NCBI RefSeq assembly: GCF_000469585.1
Contig: NZ_AWNK01000001.1
Location: 248,731 to 312,730, forward strand
Reading direction: 5' to 3'
Source: Chrysiogenes arsenatis DSM 11915
Lineage (GTDB): Bacteria; Chrysiogenota; Chrysiogenetes; Chrysiogenales; Chrysiogenaceae
DNA: 64,000 bases
Of this stretch, positions 16,401-23,767 are shown piece after piece (the stretch's first letter is position 1; the number at the start of each line of letters is the position of its first letter). Below the pieces are notes generated by a model. The model saw only the letters and a list, made by a program, of their open reading frames with translations, searched no databases and was not told the origin of the DNA. The position numbers were made by a program, and so were the translations under genes.

Positions 16401-17822
16401 ATGTATTTCAAAAAAAATCTCACGCTGTGGCGTCCCATTTCTTTGACGCTCCTGATAGCCGTTCTGGGCGGATGCGCGACATTGGGGCCAGACTATCAAC
16501 GTCCAGATACCGTCAGCACACCGGAATATTCCGAAAACAGCCGTTGGAAAGCGGCAGTCCCCGCCGAAGCGCTCCCCAAGGGGGCGTGGTGGGAAATGTA
16601 TCGCGATAACACGCTCAATGAGCTGCAACTCCAAGCGCGTAACGCAAATCAGGAAATTCAGGGAGCGCTGGCGCGGCTGGAGCAGGCACGTGCTGCAGCG
16701 CGCATTGCTGGCAGTGACCAATGGCCGCGCCTTGATTTTGACCCATCGGCGCGGCGCAGCCGTAGTTCCGATGCCCTTTCGCCATCAGGCAATGGAACGA
16801 TGGGCACCGTTATCAATGTGCCGTTTGATATGAGCTACGAAATTGACCTCTGGGGCAAAGTGCGCCGCAGTGCCGAAGCAGCCACGGCGCTCTATCAGGC
16901 GAGTGCCGCCGATGTGGAAAATCTTTTTCTTTCGGTACATGCCGAAGTCGCACGCAACTACTTTGTCTTGCGTGGACTGGATGCCGAAGTTGAGCTTCTG
17001 GAACGGACGACAGCACTGCGCGAGCAGAATCTGCAATTGGTTGAAAGTCGATATCGCAATGGGCAGAGTGCACGACTCGACGTCGCGCGCGCGGAAACCG
17101 AGTTGGCATCAGCACGTGCCGAAGTCGAAGCGGTTCGCCGACAGCGGGCGCAAATCGAACACTCCTTGGCGGTTTTGACTGGCAACGTAGCAAGTTCGTC
17201 GCGTCTTGCTGGGCAGGCATCATTGCCAGCCGCTCCAGTAATAGCGGCCGGATTACCATCGGAACTGTTGGAACGTCGCCCTGATGTAGCTGCCGCCGAA
17301 AGACGGTTAATGGCGGCGAATGCCCGCATTGGCGTAGCGAAAGCAGCGTTTTTCCCTTCGATCCGCTTAACCGGCAGTGCCGGATATAGCAGCGATGAAC
17401 TCAACGGATTGTTTGACTGGGGCAACCGCGTCTGGGCACTTGGACCATCCGTAACATTGCCAATTTTTAACGCCGGTCGCAACAGCGCCAATCTTGAACA
17501 AACTGAAGCGGCGTACACCGAAGCGGTAGCCAACTATCGCCAAAGCGTGCTCGTTGCCTTTCGCGATGTTGAAGACGCACTCTCAAACCGTGCCTTTCTG
17601 GATCGCCAACACGCCGCGCAGCAAGAAGCACTCCGCGCCGCACAGGAAGCCGCAACCCTATCGGCACACCGCTATCAGGCAGGACAAATCAGCTATCTGG
17701 AAGTCATCGACAGCGAACGGACAGCGCTGGCGCACGAGCGAGCGGTCACGCAGATTCGGGCACAACAGTTGCAAGCGAGTGTCGCGCTGGTGAAAGCACT
17801 TGGTGGAGGATGGGAAAAATAA
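16401..17822 (+). CDS. Outer-membrane efflux channel lipoprotein (OprM/NodT family)
   Basis: The 473-residue protein has a signal peptide and lipobox (LGGC, Cys25) typical of NodT-type channels. The mature part has two repeats of the TolC fold, visible as coiled-coil stretches (ARLEQARAAARIAGSDQWPRL; VESRYRNGQSARLDVARAET; AANARIGVAKAAFFPSIRL). It starts 2 bp after the RND gene stop and completes the tripartite pump. There is no obvious terminator after it; a repeat-containing spacer follows. Confidence 0.93.
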   Translation: MYFKKNLTLWRPISLTLLIAVLGGCATLGPDYQRPDTVSTPEYSENSRWKAAVPAEALPKGAWWEMYRDNTLNELQLQARNANQEIQGALARLEQARAAARIAGSDQWPRLDFDPSARRSRSSDALSPSGNGTMGTVINVPFDMSYEIDLWGKVRRSAEAATALYQASAADVENLFLSVHAEVARNYFVLRGLDAEVELLERTTALREQNLQLVESRYRNGQSARLDVARAETELASARAEVEAVRRQRAQIEHSLAVLTGNVASSSRLAGQASLPAAPVIAAGLPSELLERRPDVAAAERRLMAANARIGVAKAAFFPSIRLTGSAGYSSDELNGLFDWGNRVWALGPSVTLPIFNAGRNSANLEQTEAAYTEAVANYRQSVLVAFRDVEDALSNRAFLDRQHAAQQEALRAAQEAATLSAHRYQAGQISYLEVIDSERTALAHERAVTQIRAQQLQASVALVKALGGGWEK

Positions 17823-17871
17823 ATGTAACTATTCAGGGCGCTCAAAATGTTGCTCTTTCAAGGCATTACTC

Positions 17872-17984
17872 TGTCATTTCGAACGAGCAAAGCGAGGAGA
17901 AATCTGACTTCCGTTAGCATCGAATATATGTCATTTCGAGCGTTAGCGAGAAATCTATATCTCTCACATACGTTCGAGATGACA
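17872..17984. repeat. Palindromic intergenic repeat (TGTCATTTCGA family)
   Basis: A partial copy starts at 17872 (TGTCATTTCGAACGAGC) and a complete palindrome spans 17929-17984, beginning TGTCATTTCGAGCG and ending CGTTCGAGATGACA, able to fold into a long imperfect hairpin. The same family appears at 46811-46870 and three times within 47730-48515. This looks like a MITE or REP-type element. Apart from it, the 254-bp gap after the efflux operon holds only the toxin-antitoxin promoter. Confidence 0.75.
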
Positions 17985-18016
17985 GCATTTGAGCAATCCA
18001 GGACAACGATAATTGT

Positions 18017-18064
18017 TTGACATTAATCACGTGAAATATAAAGTAATACCAATCATTACTTTAT
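18017..18064 (+). promoter_or_regulatory. Promoter with embedded autoregulatory operator of the ParDE-like module
   Basis: TTGACA (18017-18022) and TAAAGT (18039-18044) form a sigma-70 promoter. A perfect inverted repeat, ATAAAGTAAT and ATTACTTTAT around 7 bases (18038-18064), covers the -10 and start region. Ribbon-helix-helix antitoxins normally bind such sites to repress their own operon. Confidence 0.7.
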
Positions 18065-18076
18065 AAGGAGTATCAG

Positions 18077-18364
18077 ATGGTAGCGGCAACTAAAAGCGTA
18101 TCATTAAAACTAGACAACGAAATACGTGAACGACTTACGCACATTGCTGAAGTAAAAAAACGCACAGCCCACTGGTTAATGCGCGAGGCTATTAAGCAGT
18201 ATGTAGAGCGAGAAGAACAACAAGAGGCGTTTCGCCAGGCAACTATTCATTCCTGGGAGGAATACCAACGAACCGGCGAACACATCACAGGTGAAGAAGC
18301 AATTGCTTGGCTTGAAACATGGGGAGAAACATCAGAGCAACAGGCACCTAAATGCCACAATTAA
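18077..18364 (+). CDS. Ribbon-helix-helix antitoxin (ParD/RelB-like)
   Basis: The 95-residue protein starts 8 nt after AAGGAG. Its N-terminus (TKSVSLKLDNEIRERLTHIAEVKKRTAHWLMREAI) is a clear ribbon-helix-helix DNA-binding fold; the acidic C-terminal half would wrap the toxin. It overlaps the toxin gene by 13 bp. As in other type II systems it should neutralise the toxin and repress the shared promoter, which holds a perfect dyad. Confidence 0.85.
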   Translation: MVAATKSVSLKLDNEIRERLTHIAEVKKRTAHWLMREAIKQYVEREEQQEAFRQATIHSWEEYQRTGEHITGEEAIAWLETWGETSEQQAPKCHN

Positions 18365-18657
18365 TTCTCACAGCGAATGCAGTACGTGACTTAGAGAATC
18401 ACCGCGAATACATTCGCGAACACAATGCAGCAGCAGCGAAGCGATTAGCCCACGAGATTATTGGATCACTGAAAAGCATCGCACAACATCCGTATGTCGG
18501 ACGCTGCATAGATGAAATGCCACTAGAATATAGGCAGTGGGTCATCGAGTATGGTAAAACAGGTTTTATTGCAAGTTATCGCGTTGAGCAAAACGCAGTA
18601 GTTGTTTTATCGATTAAACACCAAAAGCAAGAGATTCAGTTGCCTTCGGGCAACTGA
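18352..18657 (+). CDS. RelE/ParE-family toxin
   Basis: The 101-residue basic protein matches the RelE/ParE fold: LTANAVRDLENHREYIREHN at the N-terminus, a central PYVGRCIDEMP...YRQWVIEYGKTGFIASYRV, and a C-terminal strand VVVLSIKHQKQE that carries the expected basic residues. It could be a gyrase poison (ParE type) or an mRNA interferase (RelE type); the sequence alone does not decide. Translationally coupled to the antitoxin by overlap. Confidence 0.85.
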   Translation: MPQLILTANAVRDLENHREYIREHNAAAAKRLAHEIIGSLKSIAQHPYVGRCIDEMPLEYRQWVIEYGKTGFIASYRVEQNAVVVLSIKHQKQEIQLPSGN

Positions 18658-18675
18658 GCCTCCGATGACGGCGGC

Positions 18676-18692
18676 GTGCTGCGGAGCAGCAC
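18676..18692 (+). terminator. Hairpin after the ParDE-like module
   Basis: GTGCTGC-GGA-GCAGCAC is a perfect 7-bp stem with a 3-nt loop, followed 20 nt later by a T-rich stretch. It is a plausible but imperfect intrinsic terminator. Confidence 0.4.
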
Positions 18693-18845
18693 AATAAACG
18701 GGGTGAGTTTTTTACTTATTTTTTATTTTTTGTTTGTTGGCTTTCTTGTTCTTGCTTCACTTTCAAATTGACTTGCGCTTTTCAAACAGCTTATTCTTGC
18801 GTTTTAAAAATAACACTGTTTCGAAATGAGTACGCGAGGTGTTTC

Positions 18846-19490
18846 ATGGATGTTCTGCAGAATTTATTTGAGAATAACCGTCGGTGGGCAGGAAGAATCA
18901 AACGCGATAACCCGGATTTCTTTCGGACGCTTTCTAATCAACAAAATCCACACTACCTTTGGATAGGCTGTTCCGATAGTCGTATTCCAGCAAACGAAAT
19001 TGTTGGCCTGATGCCAGGCGAACTGTTCGTGCACCGCAATGTGGCCAATATCGTGCACCATTCGGACATCAACTGTTTATCGGTGCTGCAATATGCTGTC
19101 GAGGTGCTCAAGGTGGAGCATGTGATTGTGTGTGGTCACTACAATTGCGGTGGTGTAAATGCCGCGATGACCAATGCGCAATATGGTTTAATTGATCACT
19201 GGCTCCGCCCAATCAAATCAATTTACATGAAATATCGCACCGAACTTGAGGCGATAGAAAATCTTCGCGAACGCCAAGACCGCCTCTGTGAACTCAACGT
19301 TATTGAACAAGTGGCGAATGTCTGCCACACAAGCATTGTGCAGAATGCGTGGGAGCGCAAGCAGCCGCTCCATGTGCATGGTTGGCTCTATCACGTTGAA
19401 GATGGTCTGATTGTCGATCACAATGTAACTGTTTCTGCACTTGATCAGATTGATAGCGTATTTCATTTGACGCAGATAAAACTTCCCTAA
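18846..19490 (+). CDS. can: Beta-class carbonic anhydrase
   Basis: The enzyme interconverts CO2 and bicarbonate in the cytoplasm. I place the start at 18846 (MDVLQNLFENNRRW, GAGGTG upstream), giving 214 residues, the usual size. The zinc ligands and active-site dyad are visible: Cys42-Ser-Asp44-Ser-Arg46, His98 and Cys101 in GHYNCGG. The bicarbonate it makes could feed the biotin-dependent pyruvate carboxylase encoded 5 kb downstream, though the two are not in one operon. Confidence 0.95.
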   Translation: MDVLQNLFENNRRWAGRIKRDNPDFFRTLSNQQNPHYLWIGCSDSRIPANEIVGLMPGELFVHRNVANIVHHSDINCLSVLQYAVEVLKVEHVIVCGHYNCGGVNAAMTNAQYGLIDHWLRPIKSIYMKYRTELEAIENLRERQDRLCELNVIEQVANVCHTSIVQNAWERKQPLHVHGWLYHVEDGLIVDHNVTVSALDQIDSVFHLTQIKLP

Positions 19491-19509
19491 CAATTGTCAT
19501 AGGTGCCAC

Positions 19510-20808
19510 ATGATGACTCTTTCACGCCGCCGCTTTCTGCATGTTTCCGCTGGCACATTGGCTGCCGGAGCACTGACGGGTTGTGCCACAAACCCCGTGA
19601 CGGGCAAAAGTGAATTTTTGCTCCTTTCTCCCGCGCAAGAAGTGAATATTGATCGCGAAAACGCTCCGCACCAGTTTTCTGCCGATTATGGTGCCGTGCA
19701 AGATAAAGCGTTGGCAGCCTACATTGCGGGGGTTGGCACCGCGATGACTCCGATCACGCACCGTCCCGAAATGCCGTACAGCTTTACGTGTGTCAACGCT
19801 ACCTATATCAATGCGTACGCGTTTCCTGGCGGAACCGTTGGAATCACTCGCGGTATTTTGCTGAAAATGGAAAATGAAGCAGAATTGGGTGCGCTGATCG
19901 GCCATGAGCTTGGTCATGTTGCTTCGCGCCATACCGCACAACGGATGAGCCGCAGCATGCTCGCCAATTTAGCCGTTGCTGGACTTTCCATCGCCATTCA
20001 GGATGGTCGCACACGTGAACTGGTGGGCGGACTCGGTGCGATCGGCGCAGGGGTATTACTGGCGAGCTATAGTCGCGATCAGGAGCGCGAAGCTGATTCG
20101 CTTGGTCTAGAATATTCCACGCGCAGTGGGTATAGTCCAGAAGGGTTTATCGACCTGATGTCCATGTTAAATGACCTTTCTGGCAGCTCCGACCGTTCAC
20201 AAATAGATCTCCTTTTTTCGACGCACCCCATGAGCCGTGAGCGATATGATACCGCCGTGGCAGAGGTGCGCACGGGGCGGTATGACCGCACGCGTCCGAT
20301 TCATCGTGAGCGCTATATGGATAACATAAAATCTCTACGTACAATGGCTCCAGCCATTGAAGCTATGCAGCATGGTGACCGCGAAATGGCGGCCAAAAAA
20401 CTCGATGCGGCACAGGAGCAGTATGCACGTGCGGTGAAGCTGGCGCCAACGGACTACACGGCACGCATGTTACTGGCGAAATGTTATTACGCACAAAAAA
20501 AATCAACCGAAGCAACGGTACAGGTCAAACGAGCCGTTGAACTCTACCCCAATGAACCGCAGGGACATAACCTGCTTGGCTTTATCGCCATGAACAATAA
20601 GCAATACGAACAGGCACTTGAGAGCTTTAGCACGTATGAAAAACTCCTTCCGGGCAATCCCAACACAATATTCTTTCAGGGCTATTCGTATGAAGGGATG
20701 AATCGCCGCACTGAAGCCGCTCAAAAATATCGCGACTACCTGCAAAAAGGCGGCAGCGGCGAGTATGGGCAGCATGCGCAAAATCGTTTGGCGCAGTGGA
20801 GACTGTAA
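19510..20808 (+). CDS. M48-family zinc metalloprotease lipoprotein with TPR repeats (BepA/YfgC-like)
   Basis: The 432-residue protein has a Tat-like twin-arginine start (SRRRFLHVSA) leading to a lipobox (LTGC, Cys25), so it is probably an exported lipoprotein. The protease domain carries HELGH (His132-Glu133, His136) and the third ligand in READSLGLEY. Residues about 285-425 form TPR repeats. BepA proteins degrade or help fold misassembled outer-membrane proteins. It follows the carbonic anhydrase gene by 19 bp and may share its transcript. ATG at 19510 or 19513 are both possible. Confidence 0.9.
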   Translation: MMTLSRRRFLHVSAGTLAAGALTGCATNPVTGKSEFLLLSPAQEVNIDRENAPHQFSADYGAVQDKALAAYIAGVGTAMTPITHRPEMPYSFTCVNATYINAYAFPGGTVGITRGILLKMENEAELGALIGHELGHVASRHTAQRMSRSMLANLAVAGLSIAIQDGRTRELVGGLGAIGAGVLLASYSRDQEREADSLGLEYSTRSGYSPEGFIDLMSMLNDLSGSSDRSQIDLLFSTHPMSRERYDTAVAEVRTGRYDRTRPIHRERYMDNIKSLRTMAPAIEAMQHGDREMAAKKLDAAQEQYARAVKLAPTDYTARMLLAKCYYAQKKSTEATVQVKRAVELYPNEPQGHNLLGFIAMNNKQYEQALESFSTYEKLLPGNPNTIFFQGYSYEGMNRRTEAAQKYRDYLQKGGSGEYGQHAQNRLAQWRL

Positions 20809-20905
20809 TCAGCTTTTCCTGTGCCGTGCTACTTTCCTATCTCGCTTTTGATTCTTCGCTTGTGGTATCCTGCGCCCACTATGTTTCATGTGAGGAGGAG
20901 TACGT

Positions 20906-21874
20906 ATGCCAGTGAGCTACAAAACACTTGGGCTTCAGAACACGCGGAAAATGTTTCAGGATGCTATGGCAGGAAAATATGCCATACCAGCCTATAACTT
21001 CAACAATTTAGAGCAGTTGCAAGCTATTGTACTGGGCTGTATCGATTCGCGCTCGCCGGTTATTCTTCAGGTTTCAAAAGGGGCGAGAGAGTACGCCAAC
21101 GCAACGCTTCTGCGCTGCATGGCGATGGGCGCAGTCGAAATTACCAAGGAGGCAGGCGTCGAAATCCCAATTGCACTCCACCTTGATCATGGTGACTCGT
21201 ACGAGCTCTGTGTTAGCTGTATTGAAACAGGATTTTCCAGCGTTATGATCGATGGTTCGCACTTGCCGTTTGAAGAAAATATGGAATTAACGCGTCGCGT
21301 GGTGGAATACGCCCACAAGCATGACGTGACGGTTGAAGGGGAGCTTGGCGTCCTCGCGGGGATTGAAGATGAGGTTTCCCATGCGGTAAGTCATTACACA
21401 AAACCAGAAGAAGTCGAAACATTTGTGAAAAATACTGGCGTTGACTCGTTGGCTATTTCGATTGGCACCAGCCATGGAGCTTTCAAGTTTAAGCCCAATG
21501 AGCCTATCCCTCCATTACGTTTTGATATTCTGGAAGAGATTGAACGGCGCATCCCTGGTTTCCCGATTGTGTTGCATGGCGCCAGCTCCGTCATGCCGGA
21601 ATATGTCGATATGATCAACCATTATGGTGGCGACCTTATCGGCGCGGTTGGCGTGCCCGAAGAACAACTGCGCCGCGCAGCGGCTTCGGCTGTTTGTAAG
21701 ATTAACATCGACTCTGATGGCCGTTTGGCCTTCACCGCGAAAATACGCGAGGCGCTCATTAAAGATCCGAAAAATTTTGATCCGCGCAAATACCTTGCAA
21801 AAGCCAGAGAAGCCCTGAGAAGTGTCATCGTCCATAAGAATGAAAATGTCCTCGGCTCAGCAAATCGAATTTGA
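20906..21874 (+). CDS. fba: Class II fructose-bisphosphate aldolase
   Basis: The 322-residue protein matches the zinc-dependent ketose-bisphosphate aldolase family, which cleaves or forms fructose-1,6-bisphosphate in glycolysis and gluconeogenesis. Seen: AIPAYNFNNLEQLQAI, the catalytic and zinc segment IALHLDHGDSYE, TVEGELGVLAG, AISIGTSHGAFKF and VLHGASSVMPEY. A strong GAGGAGG site precedes the ATG. In an organism with pyruvate carboxylase a gluconeogenic role is likely. The family also includes tagatose-bisphosphate aldolases, but no such pathway genes are nearby. Confidence 0.93.
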   Translation: MPVSYKTLGLQNTRKMFQDAMAGKYAIPAYNFNNLEQLQAIVLGCIDSRSPVILQVSKGAREYANATLLRCMAMGAVEITKEAGVEIPIALHLDHGDSYELCVSCIETGFSSVMIDGSHLPFEENMELTRRVVEYAHKHDVTVEGELGVLAGIEDEVSHAVSHYTKPEEVETFVKNTGVDSLAISIGTSHGAFKFKPNEPIPPLRFDILEEIERRIPGFPIVLHGASSVMPEYVDMINHYGGDLIGAVGVPEEQLRRAAASAVCKINIDSDGRLAFTAKIREALIKDPKNFDPRKYLAKAREALRSVIVHKNENVLGSANRI

Positions 21875-21886
21875 CCGATAATAGCG

Positions 21887-21916
21887 TTGACAACCTTTTG
21901 ACCCTTTCGCTACACT
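21887..21916 (+). promoter_or_regulatory. Promoter of the thioredoxin gene
   Basis: TTGACA (21887-21892), an 18-bp spacer and TACACT (21911-21916) form a good sigma-70 promoter starting 13 bp after the aldolase stop and 63 bp before the thioredoxin start. Confidence 0.65.
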
Positions 21917-21978
21917 CGTTCATTAGGAACTGAAAGTAACACGCTTTCTATATACCCAATTACACAAAGGAGTAGAGT

Positions 21979-22308
21979 ATGGCCGCGGAGAATGTTCTCG
22001 AATTTACCGATGCTAATTTTGAAGTAGATGTTCTTGGTGCAGATGTGCCCGTGCTAGTTGATTTCTGGGCAACATGGTGTGCGCCATGCCGGATGCTCGC
22101 TCCAACGATTGACGGCCTCGCCGCCGATTTTGCAGGCAAAGCGAAAGTCGGCAAAGTCAACGTTGACGAAAATAGTACCATAAGCGCCAAGTATGGGATC
22201 CGCAGCATCCCGACCATGATGATCTTCAAGGGTGGGCAAATGGTTGATCAAGCGGTTGGCGTCCAGTCAAAAGAAGCGCTAGCAGCATTAATCACGAAGC
22301 ATATTTGA
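21979..22308 (+). CDS. trxA: Thioredoxin
   Basis: The 109-residue protein is a single thioredoxin domain with the redox motif WCAPC (Cys34, Cys37) and the cis-proline in RSIPTMMIF. The second residue of the motif is Ala where E. coli has Gly (WCGPC), a common variant. It reduces protein disulphides in the cytoplasm (no signal peptide). It has its own promoter and a strong terminator, so it is a single-gene unit. Confidence 0.96.
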   Translation: MAAENVLEFTDANFEVDVLGADVPVLVDFWATWCAPCRMLAPTIDGLAADFAGKAKVGKVNVDENSTISAKYGIRSIPTMMIFKGGQMVDQAVGVQSKEALAALITKHI

Positions 22309-22316
22309 TCTTTCCA

Positions 22317-22350
22317 AAAGGCTTTCCGCCTCTGCGGGAAGCCTTTTTTT
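22317..22350 (+). terminator. Intrinsic terminator after trxA
   Basis: AAAGGCTTTCCGC and GCGGGAAGCCTTT form a long stem (one mismatch) followed by seven Ts, 9 nt after the trxA stop. It ends just before the ribosome site of the next gene, which must therefore have its own promoter within or beyond this hairpin, or depend on read-through. Confidence 0.9.
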
Positions 22351-22367
22351 ATACACAGGGAGGAAAC

Positions 22368-22829
22368 GTGATTTTTCGGGCACTCAGCCAGCTCAATCTC
22401 AAAAGTGCCTTCGTCATGCTGCTCGTTGCGATTGCGTTCCATCAGCTTTACAGCTATCGACTCGGCCAAGCGGCCATCCCCAAGACACTCCCCCCCAGCA
22501 TCTATTTTTACTCACTCAATGGAGAACAAGTTCATTTCGTCCGTTTCCTTGGGCAGAACTTTGAGCTATTCCTTGGCAACATCACCCCAGCACTCCTTAA
22601 CCACTGCCAGCAACGCTCCACTGACGAATTGACATTACTCATTCCAACAAATTTTTCCGATATACCTTCTTTTCAGGCCACGTATGGCAACGCCACGGGG
22701 TCGTGTCAGGTGCTTATCGGCACGGGAGCCATGATCGAAAGTTTTCGCAACACCATGCGTATCGAAAAAACGCCAGTCATACTGCGAGTCGATGGAGATT
22801 TTACAATAGTGGAGCGCATATACCAATGA
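22368..22829 (+). CDS. Small membrane-anchored protein, possible thioredoxin fold, upstream of prepilin peptidase
   Basis: I start this 153-residue protein at GTG 22368, with AGGGAGGAAAC just upstream; the ATG at 22305 would overlap trxA and its terminator. An N-terminal helix (SAFVMLLVAIAFHQLY) anchors it in the inner membrane. The remainder (IYFYSLNGEQVHFVRFLG...LTLLIPTNFSDIP...EKTPVILRVDGDFTIVERI) has the strand pattern and a KTPVILRVDG segment resembling the cis-proline loop of thioredoxin-like proteins, but no CXXC. It overlaps pilD by ATGA, so it may work with type IV pilin or secretion assembly. I do not recognise the family. Confidence 0.6.
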   Translation: MIFRALSQLNLKSAFVMLLVAIAFHQLYSYRLGQAAIPKTLPPSIYFYSLNGEQVHFVRFLGQNFELFLGNITPALLNHCQQRSTDELTLLIPTNFSDIPSFQATYGNATGSCQVLIGTGAMIESFRNTMRIEKTPVILRVDGDFTIVERIYQ

Positions 22830-23596
22830 GCCAAGAGACACTTTTTCTCATTATAACCCTCACGCTTCTCGGCGCAGCGCTGGGGAGTTTTTTGATGGCG
22901 GCCTTCTACCGTATCCCGCGCGGAATCAGCTTGTGGTGGCCACCTTCGCGCTGTCCAGCTTGTGATGCCTCCATTCCACCATGGTTGAATATTCCTGTTT
23001 TCGGATACCTCTTTGCTAAAGGAAAATGCCGCTCTTGTAGCGTGCCAATCCCCTGTCGATACCCACTGTTCGAACTTGCCGTTGCTGCCGCCTATGGCAT
23101 GCTGGCATGGCAGTTTTGGAGTAACTCTGACCTTCTGATTCGCGCTGCTATTTTTCTTTTCTTTCTCCTTGCGTGTGCCGGCGTTGATCTTTTTGTCGCA
23201 CTTGATGATGAAGAAAACGAAGGCATCATCCCTGACATTTTCAGCCTTGGCGGTCTCGTCGTCGGGCTTGGACTGGCGTGGTGGCAAGGGCGACTGGGGA
23301 TTGCCATTCCCGCCGCATTGGTGGGTGGCGGGGTCTTGCTGGCAATTTACCTTTTTTATCTCTATGTGCGCCGTATCGAGGCGCTGGGATTGGGTGACGT
23401 GAAAATGATGGCCATGATTGGTGCATTCAGTGACATTCCGACGGTTTTCCTCTCTATTTTCGGCGGGTCGGTATTGGGATTAGTTGCCGCTGGACTCTAC
23501 ATGCTGAAACTGCGGACATTTTCGCTGCAACTTAAAATACCGTTTGGGCCTTTCCTTGCTGCTGGAGCCATTATTGGCCTCCTACAGTGGCAATAA
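22826..23596 (+). CDS. pilD: Prepilin peptidase (type 4 prepilin leader peptidase/methylase)
   Basis: The 256-residue integral membrane protein starts at 22826, overlapping the upstream stop by ATGA. It has the N-terminal domain with two CXXC pairs (CPAC at 43-46, CRSC at 68-71), and the aspartyl protease motif GLGDVK. The first catalytic aspartate is probably in GVDLFVALDDEENEGIIPD; the stretch before IPD is longer and more acidic than usual. The enzyme cleaves and methylates type IV pilins or pseudopilins at the inner membrane. Its substrates are not in this window. Confidence 0.92.
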   Translation: MSQETLFLIITLTLLGAALGSFLMAAFYRIPRGISLWWPPSRCPACDASIPPWLNIPVFGYLFAKGKCRSCSVPIPCRYPLFELAVAAAYGMLAWQFWSNSDLLIRAAIFLFFLLACAGVDLFVALDDEENEGIIPDIFSLGGLVVGLGLAWWQGRLGIAIPAALVGGGVLLAIYLFYLYVRRIEALGLGDVKMMAMIGAFSDIPTVFLSIFGGSVLGLVAAGLYMLKLRTFSLQLKIPFGPFLAAGAIIGLLQWQ

Positions 23597-23643
23597 AATG
23601 TCATTTAAAACGTTATTTTAACTATTCACGATCCCGCCCACTT

Positions 23644-23677
23644 GCATTTCAAATGCACAATTTCGCAGTTCAAATGT
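23644..23677 (+). promoter_or_regulatory. Pair of operator-like dyads upstream of the pyruvate carboxylase promoter
   Basis: A perfect palindrome GCATTTCAAATGC (centre 23650) is followed by a near copy GCAGTTCAAATGT (centre 23671). Their centres are 21 bp apart, two helical turns, and both sit just upstream of the -35 at 23697. This is the geometry of two dimer-binding sites for a regulator, probably an activator. The regulator is unknown. Confidence 0.5.
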
Positions 23678-23696
23678 CAAAAATCACCATTCAATG

Positions 23697-23726
23697 TTGA
23701 CAAAAAGCGCTCAGCTCTTCTAGGAT
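23697..23726 (+). promoter_or_regulatory. Promoter of pyruvate carboxylase
   Basis: TTGACA at 23697-23702 with an 18-bp spacer to TAGGAT (23721-23726), 42 bp before the start codon. Confidence 0.65.
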
Positions 23727-23767
23727 ACCCCCATCGTTGAATGCGATTTATATCCAAAGGGGGTTTT

